The position numbers were made by a program, and so were the translations under genes. A stretch of 34,296 bases of DNA from Nephromyces sp. MM_2019 (Eukaryota > Apicomplexa > Aconoidasida > Nephromycida). Below the pieces are notes generated by a model that ran no database searches, had not been told where the DNA came from, and saw only the letters and a program-made list of their open reading frames with translations. The DNA lies in contig JADHZB010000306.1 of assembly GCA_015657535.1 (NCBI GenBank), forward strand, positions 2,412 through 36,707. Direction: 5' to 3'. Each line of letters opens with the position of its first letter. The stretch's first letter is position 1. Shown one piece after another: positions 1 through 10,218 of the stretch.

Positions 1-161
1 TATTTATATTATGTGTATATATTTATTGAGTGTGTGTGTGTATAGTATAAAAGTGTATAGTTTAGATAGGATTTAGGGTTGGTAAAAAATGAGTATAATG
101 ATGAGTTACAAAAATGTATATAAAAAATAAAAATTATAATATATATATATATATATTGATC

Positions 162-1607
162 TTATTCAATAAAGGGTATAAATTCAGTACCTACATAAGG
201 GACAAGTACACTAGGTACCTTAACACCCTCATTTGTTTGATAATTTTCTAATATACAACACAAACATCGTTCAGAGGCAACCAATGTACCATTTAAGAGG
301 TGTACAAAGGGTCTAGATTGATTGGATTTGTGTGATTTATAGCCTAAATATGTTTCTAAAGCTCTTGATTGATAATCTGTACAATTTGAACAAGAGACTA
401 ATTCTTTATATTCATCATAACCTGGAAACCATGCCTCTAAATCATACTTCTTAGAGGCTGCATCATTCAATGCACCTGAAACGATAGATATAACACGGTA
501 GGATAAACCTAATGATTGATAGAATTCTTCAGAAATTGATATCATCTCTTCATGCATTTCTTTACTCTTGTCAGGTGTGGTTACACACAGTTGTTCAATC
601 TTTTCAAATTGGTGTACTCTAAATATACCCCATGTGTCTCTACCATGTGAACCAGCTTCTTTACGGAAACAAGTTGAGACACCTGCATAACGTTTAGGTA
701 AGTCCTTGTCTTCAATGGTTTCATGTCGATGATATGCACACAAAGGTTGTTCAGAGGTAGCAATCATATAGTAATCTTCTTTTGATTCATGATCATCATT
801 CTTAACACAATATAATGTTTCTTCAAAATCTTTCAATTCAGCTGTTTCCTCCATAATACTACGTTTTAGGAAAAATGGTGGTTGCATGGGTAGGTAACCC
901 TTTTTTGTTAAGAAATTCATACCATAATTTAACAATGCCATGTTTAATAAGACACCGTACCCTTTAAGGAAATAACCACGATGCCCTGCAATCTCAACAC
1001 CTTTCTTCATATCAAGTCCTCCAATTTTTTGAATCAATTCATGGTGATGGAGGTAGGACGTGAGTTTTCCAAAAGACATGTCTTTCCTGACTTGGGTATT
1101 CCACACCTTAACCACCTCGTTGTCTTCTTCATCATTGGAGATCTTGACATCCCGGTCAAGTATGTTACCAATCTTGTTGAGGAAGTTCTCTCTTTGTGCG
1201 GCTATTGTCTTCAAAGAAGTTTCCATTGTTGTAATGTGTTTCTTCATAAAAGATAATAAGCTTGTGAGCTGTGTCTCAGAGAGTGAGGTGGCTGCGGGTA
1301 GTTCTGGAGGGGATGCCTTCTTATCAAACGCCTCCAATATGGTATCTTTGATCTGGTCTACACAAACACCATCCCCAGTAATATCGGAATTCTTAGCTTC
1401 CTTCTTGAAGTAAGATATACGCTTCTGGTATGAGTTAATTGTCTTTCTAAAATTCTCCAAATTAAATAATGTCTTCCTCCACATTGTGTCCAACTCAATC
1501 GTGTCATCTACTGTCTGTGTTGACCTAAAGCGATTTTTCTCAGATGTATATACAGCTGAGACATCTCCACCTTTTTCAGTCCTCAAATTATTTATATCAA
1601 TTGGCAT
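162..1607 (-). CDS. SerRS: Cytosolic seryl-tRNA synthetase
   Basis: Charges tRNA-Ser with serine in the cytosol; class II synthetase. A single uninterrupted exon encodes 481 residues, close to other eukaryotic SerRS. The start MPIDINNLRTEKGGD is the usual eukaryotic N-terminus and there is no targeting extension. Residues about 30-150 form the predicted coiled-coil arm that grips the tRNA. Motif 1 lies near 207-250 (GHRGYFLKGYG onward), the TSEQPL segment near 284-289, motif 2 near 313-331 (FRKEAGSHGRDTWGIFR) and motif 3 near 439-456 (NGTLVASERCLCCILENY). The C-terminus ends IPFIE, without the long lysine-rich tail of animal enzymes. No low-complexity insert is seen, unlike its neighbours. 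The 5' side abuts a 47-bp minisatellite. The reading frame and family are certain; only the choice of compartment is inferred. Confidence 0.97.
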   Translation of the reverse strand: MPIDINNLRTEKGGDVSAVYTSEKNRFRSTQTVDDTIELDTMWRKTLFNLENFRKTINSYQKRISYFKKEAKNSDITGDGVCVDQIKDTILEAFDKKASPPELPAATSLSETQLTSLLSFMKKHITTMETSLKTIAAQRENFLNKIGNILDRDVKISNDEEDNEVVKVWNTQVRKDMSFGKLTSYLHHHELIQKIGGLDMKKGVEIAGHRGYFLKGYGVLLNMALLNYGMNFLTKKGYLPMQPPFFLKRSIMEETAELKDFEETLYCVKNDDHESKEDYYMIATSEQPLCAYHRHETIEDKDLPKRYAGVSTCFRKEAGSHGRDTWGIFRVHQFEKIEQLCVTTPDKSKEMHEEMISISEEFYQSLGLSYRVISIVSGALNDAASKKYDLEAWFPGYDEYKELVSCSNCTDYQSRALETYLGYKSHKSNQSRPFVHLLNGTLVASERCLCCILENYQTNEGVKVPSVLVPYVGTEFIPFIE

Positions 1608-1676
1608 TGTGCTGTTGGTTGGGGGATAAAGGGATGTGTATTAGTATGTGTATGGGTAGGAATAGTATTGGGAAGG

Positions 1677-1950
1677 GTATGTGTGTGTGTATGGTGTTTT
1701 GTTGAGTGGAATTGTGTTGAGGAGTGTGTGTGTGTATGCGGAGTGTTGTTGAGTAAAGTTGTGTTGTGGAGTGTGTGTATGTATGCGGTGTGTTGTTGAG
1801 GGGAGTTGTGTTAGTAAGAGTGTGTATGTATGCGGTGTGTTGTTGAGGAGAGTTGTGTTGGTAAGAGTGTGTATGTATGTGGAGTGTTAATGAGTGGAGT
1901 TGCTTTTGTAAGTGTGTGTGTGTATATGGGGTGTTGTTGAGGGGACTGTT
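1677..1950. repeat. 47-bp minisatellite, six degenerate copies
   Basis: The core ATGCGGTGTGTTGTTGAG recurs at 1691, 1736, 1783, 1830, 1877 and 1925, giving a period of 45-48 bp. Copies differ by point changes and by the length of the TG run. The array begins about 70 bp upstream of the SerRS start codon, so it lies in its promoter or 5' leader. Confidence 0.9.
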
Positions 1951-2819
1951 AAGATGTATTTGAAAGTGTGTATCTAACTGTAGTGATTTGTTTTGAGGTG
2001 TGGAGGGGTATGTAGGAAGGAGATAGATAAATTAGTATATAAGTATATATCTATATATATATCTGTGTGTGTGTATATAAAAATGTGTATTTGACTTACA
2101 GTTTATATTGTTTAGATATATGTTAGTTAACAAAATGGTCGTTTTGATTTAAATGTTTTCAATTTAATGGTCAATATTTATGGGTATGTGTGTAAATATG
2201 AATCTGTGTGTGTTGTATGAAATATTATTAAAGTATCGTTAATCTTATTAAATAAAATTAAAATTTTAAAATAATGCGTGCAACAATTTCGGATGATGAT
2301 GATAATTAAAAACTAATTTGAAAGTAAAGTATAAGAAATTAATAGTGTGTGTATAACAATACCTTTGCAAGTATATTATCTGTATCTTGGTTATCTTAAG
2401 AGTCAATTTGTGTGAGTCTAAAAGTAGATTGGTAATGTGTGTGTAAGTGGTTGTATTAACAATGCTAACATGTATAAAAGTGTATTGTTAAACAAGTGTG
2501 CCTATTAATATGTATGTGCTAATGTAATGTGTATATATAAATATACTTGTTTGAATGTGTGTATTTATGTGGAAATGTGTGTTTATATGTGTGTAAGTAT
2601 ATAGATTAGTGTCGTTTAAGTGTGTGCTTTAACATGTTTATAAAAGTGTGTATAATAATTGTACAAGTGTATATGAATTTATACTTGAATGTGTATATTA
2701 ATATATTTATGTAGGTCAATATGTATTAATAGTATAGGTGTATGTGTGTTTCAAATGTGTGTATATATTTTATATCTAATTTGTCTGTTAATGGGCACAT
2801 GTTTTAAAATCAAAAATTC

Positions 2820-2846
2820 ATATATATATATATATATATATATATT
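2820..2846. repeat. AT dinucleotide run
   Basis: Uninterrupted alternating A and T of about 26 bp in intergenic DNA. Confidence 0.9.
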
Positions 2847-3058
2847 TGTGTGTACGTGCTTATTATATAAATATTAGTATATCTATGTATGTGTTTATGT
2901 ATATATTGATGTGTTTATGTGTGTGCTGATGATATATATGCTGACGTATCTATATGTGTATATGGTTATATAAATATAAGTTTATCTATGTATGTGTGTG
3001 TAATTTATCTTTATGTTGATATATATGTGTGTGAATGTGTTTTTATCTTTATCAACTG

Positions 3059-3062
<4 letters not shown>

Positions 3063-3091
<29 letters not shown>
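3063..3091. repeat. AT dinucleotide run
   Basis: Uninterrupted alternating A and T of about 29 bp in intergenic DNA. Confidence 0.9.
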
Positions 3092-3094
<3 letters not shown>

Positions 3095-3874
3095 AATATA
3101 CACACTTGTATACATACACACATTTATTTAATTTTCCTAGAGTGTTGATTTAATATTAGTTAAAATTTAATTTTTTGAAATATGTTTAATCGAGTTTAAA
3201 TGTTGAATATATTTATAATTAGAAAATGTGTAAAATAATATCAAATTAAAATCAGTTTTAATTAAATGATAGATGAGTTTATATAGTTGAATTGTATTGA
3301 TAAGTAAGTATGTGTATCATCATAATCTAATTATAAAAATATATAGGTGTTAAATTTAGTATAAATTTTTATTTTCAAGGTGTGTAAAATAGAGAATAAT
3401 CATAATAATTTAAAAATTTGTGTAATATAATTATGTATGCTCTATGAAAATATGTGTCTGTATGTGTGTGTGTTTTGTGTAAGTTTTTGTGAATGTGTAA
3501 ATTTCTATGTATATATATTTGTGTATGTAAATTTTTATGTAAATGTATTTGTGTGTGTAGCCAGAAAATAGTTTTGTATATATAATTGCAGAGGTATATA
3601 ATTACATATGTATATATATAAGTGGTATACATATATATATGGTTTAGTCTAGACTATTATACAATAGTTAAGCTTAAAAATTCAAACTGTTAATTTTACA
3701 CATAATAAGTATTATGTGTGTGTACATAATATATTATATATTAATGAAATTGTGTGTGTAAATGATATGATAAATTCTAAAGATATATATTTATGTATGT
3801 GTATGAGTGTATGTGTATATATGTAACCCAAATGTTTTTAAAAATTATAGTAATATACTAAATGTTTTAAGGTG

Positions 3875-3878
<4 letters not shown>

Positions 3879-3916
<38 letters not shown>
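3879..3916. repeat. AT dinucleotide run
   Basis: Uninterrupted alternating A and T of about 38 bp, the longest such run in the window, in the 3' flank of the galactokinase gene. Confidence 0.9.
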
Positions 3917-3919
<3 letters not shown>

Positions 3920-4215
3920 AGTTCATATAAATAAAACTCAAATGTATATATAATATAAATAGTTTAAATGTGTAGATGTATATTATATGAAGTAAATATT
4001 TTTAACATATGTGTTAGTGTGTGTGTTTAAATATAATTTAAGTATGTGAGTGTATAATATAAGTGTGTGTAAATATAATATATATGGGTCTTTGAATAAT
4101 ATAAATCTGTGTAAGTATAGTAAATATATGTGTATGTGGAAAAGTTATATATAAATGTGTATGTTTGTAAATAAATAATACATGTGTGTGTATGTGTGTG
4201 TAAAATTGATATTTT

Positions 4216-5675
4216 TTAAAATGTAATTTCTTTGAAATGATTATTTATAAATTTATAGGCATATAAACCTGTATTAGGTAATATTTCAAATACATGATTA
4301 TCAATATAATCTTGATGTGTGTGTGTATCACCATCGTCGTCATCATTTATATAGAATTGTTTCATGTGTGTAAGAAATTGTGTAATTTTTGATGAATCTA
4401 CTAAGAAAATCATATAACCACCCCAACCTGCCCCAGTGATTTTACCACCCAAACAACCAAATTTCATAGCGTGTGTGTATAAATCATTTAATTCTACAGA
4501 GGAGAAATCACCATCTACACACGCTGAAAGAAATGATTCATTCATTGTTTTCCCTAATAAATGTTTCTTTTCATTATCATCTATTTCTTTATTATTACAC
4601 ATACACACACAGTCAATCACTCTCTTTGATTCAGTATACACATGTCTCAATTTTCTTTTTAAGTCAAATGTGTGTGTGTTTGTAAGTACACCCCTACCAG
4701 TTATATTAAGGAGTGCCTCACACATATCATAACCAATTATTTCTACTATTTCATCAAGTGTGTACGGTTTATTTCTTAAACACTTATCTACTAAGGAAAT
4801 TAATTCATCATGTGTTGAGTGTAAATACTCTTGTATAGAACGTGCACAATAATTTGATATATCTGATGTGTGAAATTTTATATGTGGGTTTACCTTCCTA
4901 ATAAGGGGAGGTGGGAGAAGGGGAGAGTGTGTATAATCAATATGTGAATATATGTGTGTGTTTATATGTGTATGTATGTGTTAGGTGTGTGTTTCTTATG
5001 TGTATATGGTTGTTATGTGTGTTGTGTGTGTGTTTCTTATGTGTATGTGTGTGTTATGTATGTGTGTGTTATATGTGTGTTTATTATGTGTATATGTGTG
5101 TTATTTATGTGTATTTCTTATGTGTGTGCTTATTATGTGTATGTATGTGTGTATATCAGTCATTTAATCTCAGTGTGTATATGATCAATCAAAATTAATA
5201 AGTGTGTGTGTATATGATCAATCAAAGATAATGTATATATATACATATGTTTGTGTGTGTGTTAAATAATACCTGTATAATACCAATGTAGCTGCCTTTA
5301 TAGTGAAAACAAGTCTATTAAAACGATAATCAATTTGGGGTAATTTTTCAGAGGGCTGTTTTGAACTAGCCAATACATAACACACATTTGAAGGTAATTG
5401 CACACACACACTTGAAATAGGTTTAAATTGAATATATTGTGCTGATTGAGGTTCAGAGAAACACATAGCTGCTTGATCCATACCCCCGCCTAATTCATAC
5501 ACACACACACACACACACAAATATATATAATTTTTTTTTCCTATTACATGTAGTGGATATGAGTGTGTATGTATCAAATATATGTTTGTATCGGCTATGA
5601 ATGTATATGTGTATGTATATGTGTATGTGTATGTGTGTGGTGTGTGTGTGTGTTAGTGTTTGTGTGTGTTTGTGC

Positions 5676-5718
<43 letters not shown>

Positions 5719-7612
5719 TGTTTGTGTTTGTGTTTGTGTGTGTACTTACCAGCTGTTCCAACAAAATGTTCAGCCAGGGCACACATTTGGGCCAAATCAG
5801 ATCGTGAAATTTCCAAATTTTTTAATTTTGATAAAGCGAAAAAACTCGAGACAACTAAGCCTGATGAAGAAGATAAACCAGAGGCCTGTGTGTGTATAAG
5901 CATAAATGGGAATAAATAGGTTTGAAAGTATATTAAATAGGTAATTCAAGTGTATGTGTAAATGGGAGTGTATAAATAGAGGGTTAAGTTGGGTTATTTT
6001 TGAAATAAATGTGTGTAAAGATGTATATAAGTTGGTATTATATTATGTATACATTTAATATTCAAGGGTAAAAATTATATATGCAAAGATTCATGTGTGT
6101 GTAAGTAAAAAAATTATCTATATTAAATTCAATTTTTCAAATTCTCCCTTACTCTCTATCTTTCTAAACACACACAAACACAACAACACACAACAACAAC
6201 AATAACTACTACTACTACAACAACACACACAACACAGCACACACACACATGACACACACACACTTACAGGAGGTATATTACCATCTACCATTATTTGGAT
6301 GGGGTGTGTAAAAAAATTCTTGATTGCATTGATCCAAATTTCATCATTTTTATGTTTTTTAAATAATTTTCCTATACACACATCATCCTTGGGTGATATT
6401 ATATATTCAATTATGCCAATTACAGAGGCAATAACATAACTACCCCAAACAGGTAAATCAAACTCTGAAATTTCAGTGTGTGTGTGAAATATTAAATCTT
6501 TAAATGTGTGTGATTTAACATTTTTGAGTGTTAAAATTGGGCTGTTTGAGGGGCCATAACCAATTGCTATATTTATTGTACGGTCCATACAAAATGGTAA
6601 CACGCCATAATTACTATAGTCTAAATGATCTCCCATTAAAACTACTCTGTGTGTGTGTGTGTGTATATTTATGTGTGTGGGAGGGTGGTGTGTGTGTGTG
6701 TGTGTGTATGTATGTTTGTGGGATGGTGGTGCGTGTGTGTGGGTACATGTGTGTGTGTAAATGTGAGTGGGTGTGCAAAAATATGTGTGGGTGGGTGTAC
6801 ATAAATATATGTGTATGTTTGTGTGTGTGTGGGTGTGAGTGGGTATACATAAGTAAGTGAGTATGTGTGTGTATATATAGGTGTGTGGACTGTGATATAG
6901 TGTAACAGGGTAAGTACATGTGTGTGTATGTGTATGTATATATACGTTTAATTAAATGTAGGTATTTAGATAGGTTAGTAGAGATCGAGAGATCTATAAA
7001 GTTCTGTGTGTAGATTTATAAATATGTTAAGGTTGTATCTAGATGTGTGTAAAAAGGTAAATTAGGCTATTGGTGTATGACGTATGATTTTGAAGGGGAG
7101 GTGGAGTTGGGGAAGAGTGTTGTATAAACGCATATATATATACACATAAACTTGAAAATACACACACACACTTAGTCAATAAGTTAACACACACACCTGT
7201 AGTCAATAATTCATACGCGTGCATACATATAGCCAAAAATTTACACAAATCAAATGAATTTATACACACACACATCAAATGAATTTATACACGCACACAT
7301 AAAATGAATTTATACACACACACATAAAATGAATTTATACACACACACATAAAATGAATTTATACACACACATATCAAATGAATTTATACACACACACAT
7401 CAAATAAATTATACACACACACATCAAATAAATTATACACACACACATCAAATAAATTATGCACGCACATCAAGTAAATTATACACATATTTCAAATAAA
7501 TTATACACACATACCTCCCTGCAGCTGAGGTAACTATATGAGGTTCACTGTGGTAACTATCTTTGTAGCACACACGTAATTGTTCGATGTGTGTACTCAT
7601 TTTGGAGCTCAT
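4216..7612 (-). CDS. GALK: Galactokinase, GALK2 (GalNAc kinase)-like, GHMP kinase family, five exons
   Basis: Phosphorylates galactose or N-acetylgalactosamine at C1 using ATP, feeding UDP-sugar synthesis. Exons: 7515-7612, 6268-6646, 5750-5885, 5273-5489, 4216-4897. All joins keep phase and use GT-AG sites, giving 503 residues. Motifs run in family order: sugar-binding GRVVLMGDHLDY (32-43), phosphate-binding loop SGLSSSSG (161-168), catalytic Asp209 in GGGMDQ, and C-terminal GKITGAGWGG (428-437). DGNIPP before the SSSS loop and the GGGMDQ spacing resemble animal GALK2 more than GALK1. The sugar motif departs from the usual GRxNLIGEHxDY (N to V, E to D at residue 39). Thr-His stretches (THTF, DTHTH) come from CA repeats in the exon. 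The first ATG was taken as start; the next in-frame Met is residue 5, and an in-frame stop lies upstream. Which sugar is used is not settled. Confidence 0.93.
5626..5743. repeat. TG-rich tract in galactokinase intron 3
   Basis: Nearly pure TG over about 118 bp, including an uninterrupted run at about 5677-5715 followed by TTTG units. It reads CA on the sense strand, begins a few bases after the 5' splice site at 5749, and fills nearly half of the 260-bp intron. Confidence 0.9.
7251..7514. repeat. 25-bp minisatellite in galactokinase intron 1, ending at the splice donor
   Basis: The core (c/a)AAATGAATTTATACACA recurs at 7251, 7276, 7301, 7326, 7351, 7376, 7401, 7425, 7449, 7471 and 7493. The period is 25 bp for most of the array and drops to 24 then 22 bp near exon 1. 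The last copy runs into the 5' splice site at 7514, so the donor GTATGTGTGTATAA is itself part of a repeat unit. Confidence 0.9.
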
Positions 7613-7948
7613 TTTAAATAAGTTTACATACAGAAAAGTGTAGTACTAGTATCAATATATAAAGTTGTAGGCTGTGTGGTTGATGTGTATAAAAAAGTTT
7701 TGTTGCTCTTAGGATGTTTTAGGGGAGTGGCTTAAGCGTGTTTATAATATGTATGGTGTGTGTGGAGTGTATGGTGTGTGTGTGGTGTCTAATTTATAAA
7801 TGTGTATAGTTAGTTGTGTTTGAAATGTATTTTAATATAAATTGTGTGTTTGCGTGTGTCTGTGTATCAAAGTGTGTCTGTGCCTGTGTCTGTCTGTGTA
7901 AGTGAATGTGTGTGTTTTAATGTGTTTTGAGCAAGTATGTGTTTTATG

Positions 7949-8076
7949 TGCTACAATGTAGATGTGTGCTACAATGTAGGTGTGTGCTACAATGTAGGTG
8001 TGTGCTACAATGTAGGTGTGTGCTACAATGTAGGTGTGTGCTACAATGTAGGTGTGTGCTACAATGTAGTTGTGTA
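7949..8076. repeat. 18-bp tandem repeat, seven copies
   Basis: GCTACAATGTAGGTGTGT repeats with an exact 18-bp period: the CTACAATG core starts at 7951, 7969, 7987, 8005, 8023, 8041 and 8059. Copies are almost identical, which suggests recent expansion. Each unit holds the short palindrome CTACAATGTAG. Because 18 is a multiple of three, an open frame with a CYNVGV hexapeptide runs through it, but there is no sign that it is translated. It lies 340 bp upstream of the galactokinase start. Confidence 0.93.
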
Positions 8077-8870
8077 CTGTGAAAGAATAAGTACAAGTAT
8101 GTGGAAGGGTTTGTGTAACTGTGTGCGAAATTGTTTGTGTGTGTATGAAATTAAATCTCTAAGTAACCAAAAACCATCAAAATTTTCAAAACTTAAGTAA
8201 CTTAATTTATATCTAAAAAAAAGTCAGAAATTTATTCTTTACACACATAAAGAGCTTTGAAATTAATTTCTATATAGATGAGGCATCGGTTAATTACACA
8301 CTTGACTTTGCTGATAATATATATAAATATGTATCAAGACAACATGCACCATAGGTATACCAAAACAATTTTCGAATATACAGTGAGTACACAAGTATTG
8401 TAGACAAACAGTGGATACATGAACATCACATACACATATAGAGTATGTAAATATTGCACATAAACAGATAGTAGCTAAACACACATGTACAATGAGTACA
8501 TACATAGACACCAGATACAATCCACACACAGAGTGTAGAGTGTGTAAAAATCACACACACTCACACACACATTTACAATAGTTACAATTCAAACGCTTAT
8601 TCCACTCTATTGATACAATACACACATTTGTGTATACTTAATTATATAAATTTTTTGCAAGTTTCTCACACACAATGAATACACAATATGCACATGAGCT
8701 CCAAGTACACAATATGAGATACACAAGCATACTTATTCCAAACCTAATACCTCACACACACATATTAAAAATACACACAATACGCAAAACCATTTGATAT
8801 CAACACATAAATGCTATATGCACCACACTATACAAAGATATTGTATACAATATAGATACCTAAGAAGCTC

Positions 8871-9025
8871 AACACACACACACATCATCACAAACACACA
8901 CATCACAAACACACACATCATCACAAACACACACATCATCACAAACACACACATAATACGCACACACACATAATACGCACACACACATAACACTCGCACA
9001 CACATAACACTCACATACACACATT
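8871..9025. repeat. CA-rich degenerate tandem repeats
   Basis: Units of about 18-20 bp (ACACACATCATCACAAAC) repeat from about 8875 to 8950. They are followed by about 17-bp units (ACACACATAATACGCAC) and then ACACATAACACTC units. The orientation is CA on the plus strand, opposite to the DNA left of 8.2 kb. Confidence 0.85.
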
Positions 9026-10218
9026 CTATACACACACCCATCACAACAACATACTTGAATACACAATTGTTAGAAAGACAATTTCCCAAAATGATGCGCA
9101 CAACCTTTAATGTAAATTAATTATTAATTACACACAAAACAAATTTACTTACACATCCATTCTTTTATTACGCAACACACTCAATGCTTAATTGCTTAAA
9201 CAAGTCACCCATTTACGGTTAAAACACTCAAATTGGAAAATCACATACACTTGAGTGAAACATCAAATTATATATAGTTCAATTGCACACATACCTACTA
9301 TACATACACACATAGCAAGGCCAACTTATAGAACATATACACAGCGCGTATAACACTCACACCTCACACAACATACACACACATCACACCAAACCCACAC
9401 AGCACACACACATCACATAAAACTCACTCAGCATACATACATAACTTACACACAACACAAACAAAACTCATGCAATATAATTTTACACAAGTTATGCAGA
9501 ATATAAACACATAATTCACACAACACACACACATGTATGTGTGAGGCATCACATATAGAGCTTAGCACACAATTCTACACTCAGATATTTTAATGCGATA
9601 AATATATCTAACTTATGAGTGAAAATCTGTTTTTATCCCCAAAAATATACCTAAACTTACATTAATGAATTTACACACCTAAATGTTCCATATTGCTAAA
9701 CCTAATCTATGTACAAATCAATACTATTATAAGAAATAATCTATATGGCCAAATTTGTTTTTTTCCATGTATAAAAAAATAAAGAAAAAAAATGTTTTAC
9801 ATAAAGGGATGAAATCATCATTTACACACACAACCACATTAAATGAATATTCGCCATTTCAGCCTAAGTACCAATTTAAAATAATAAATATATAATTTTG
9901 ACCATACGTCTAGTTTCATCATACATGCTGTGTAATATGTGCTGTGTGTGTCACACGTCCTGTGTGTGCGAATGGATTTTATTGGCTGTGTATATGTATG
10001 TGTATCCAATTTGCTTTGAGTGATGTAACATTACCATTTGTATAATGTATTATGTCTCATGATTTTGATGTTTAAGATGTATGTATTCAATGATTGTACA
10101 TTGTATTACGTATAAACACCTAGTTCAATACTGACTCGATCAAAGTTCAGTAATAATAATGAAGCTTAACTACGGCAAGTTGATACCACTTTTGTATGAT
10201 TATAACCGCCTACATAAT

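Larger units (their letters stand above)
1608..4215. other. Intergenic region between SerRS and galactokinase
   Basis: About 2.6 kb with no convincing gene on either strand. It holds the 5' flank of SerRS (minisatellite at 1677-1950), several pure AT runs and many short TG tracts on the plus strand, and it ends in the 3' flank of the galactokinase gene. Short open frames here translate to Tyr-Ile or Cys-Val repeats and are products of dinucleotide runs. Confidence 0.7.
7613..10218. other. Intergenic region between galactokinase and the wall-protein gene
   Basis: About 2.6 kb with no supported gene. The plus strand is TG-rich up to about 8.15 kb, then switches sharply to CA-rich until about 9.6 kb. 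It contains an 18-bp tandem array and a CA-rich satellite stretch. The last kilobase is ordinary AT-rich DNA and includes the 3' flank of the wall-protein gene. Confidence 0.65.

Noticed and set aside
4911..5198. Cys/Val-rich open frames (also 8814-9101, 5563-5919)
   Set aside because: These are translations of TG or CA dinucleotide tracts in galactokinase introns and intergenic DNA; any such tract stays open in several frames.
7937..8200. 87-residue open frame with CYNVGV hexapeptide repeats
   Set aside because: It is produced by the 18-bp tandem array, whose length is a multiple of three. The rest of the frame has no recognisable domain and the composition is that of TG-rich spacer.
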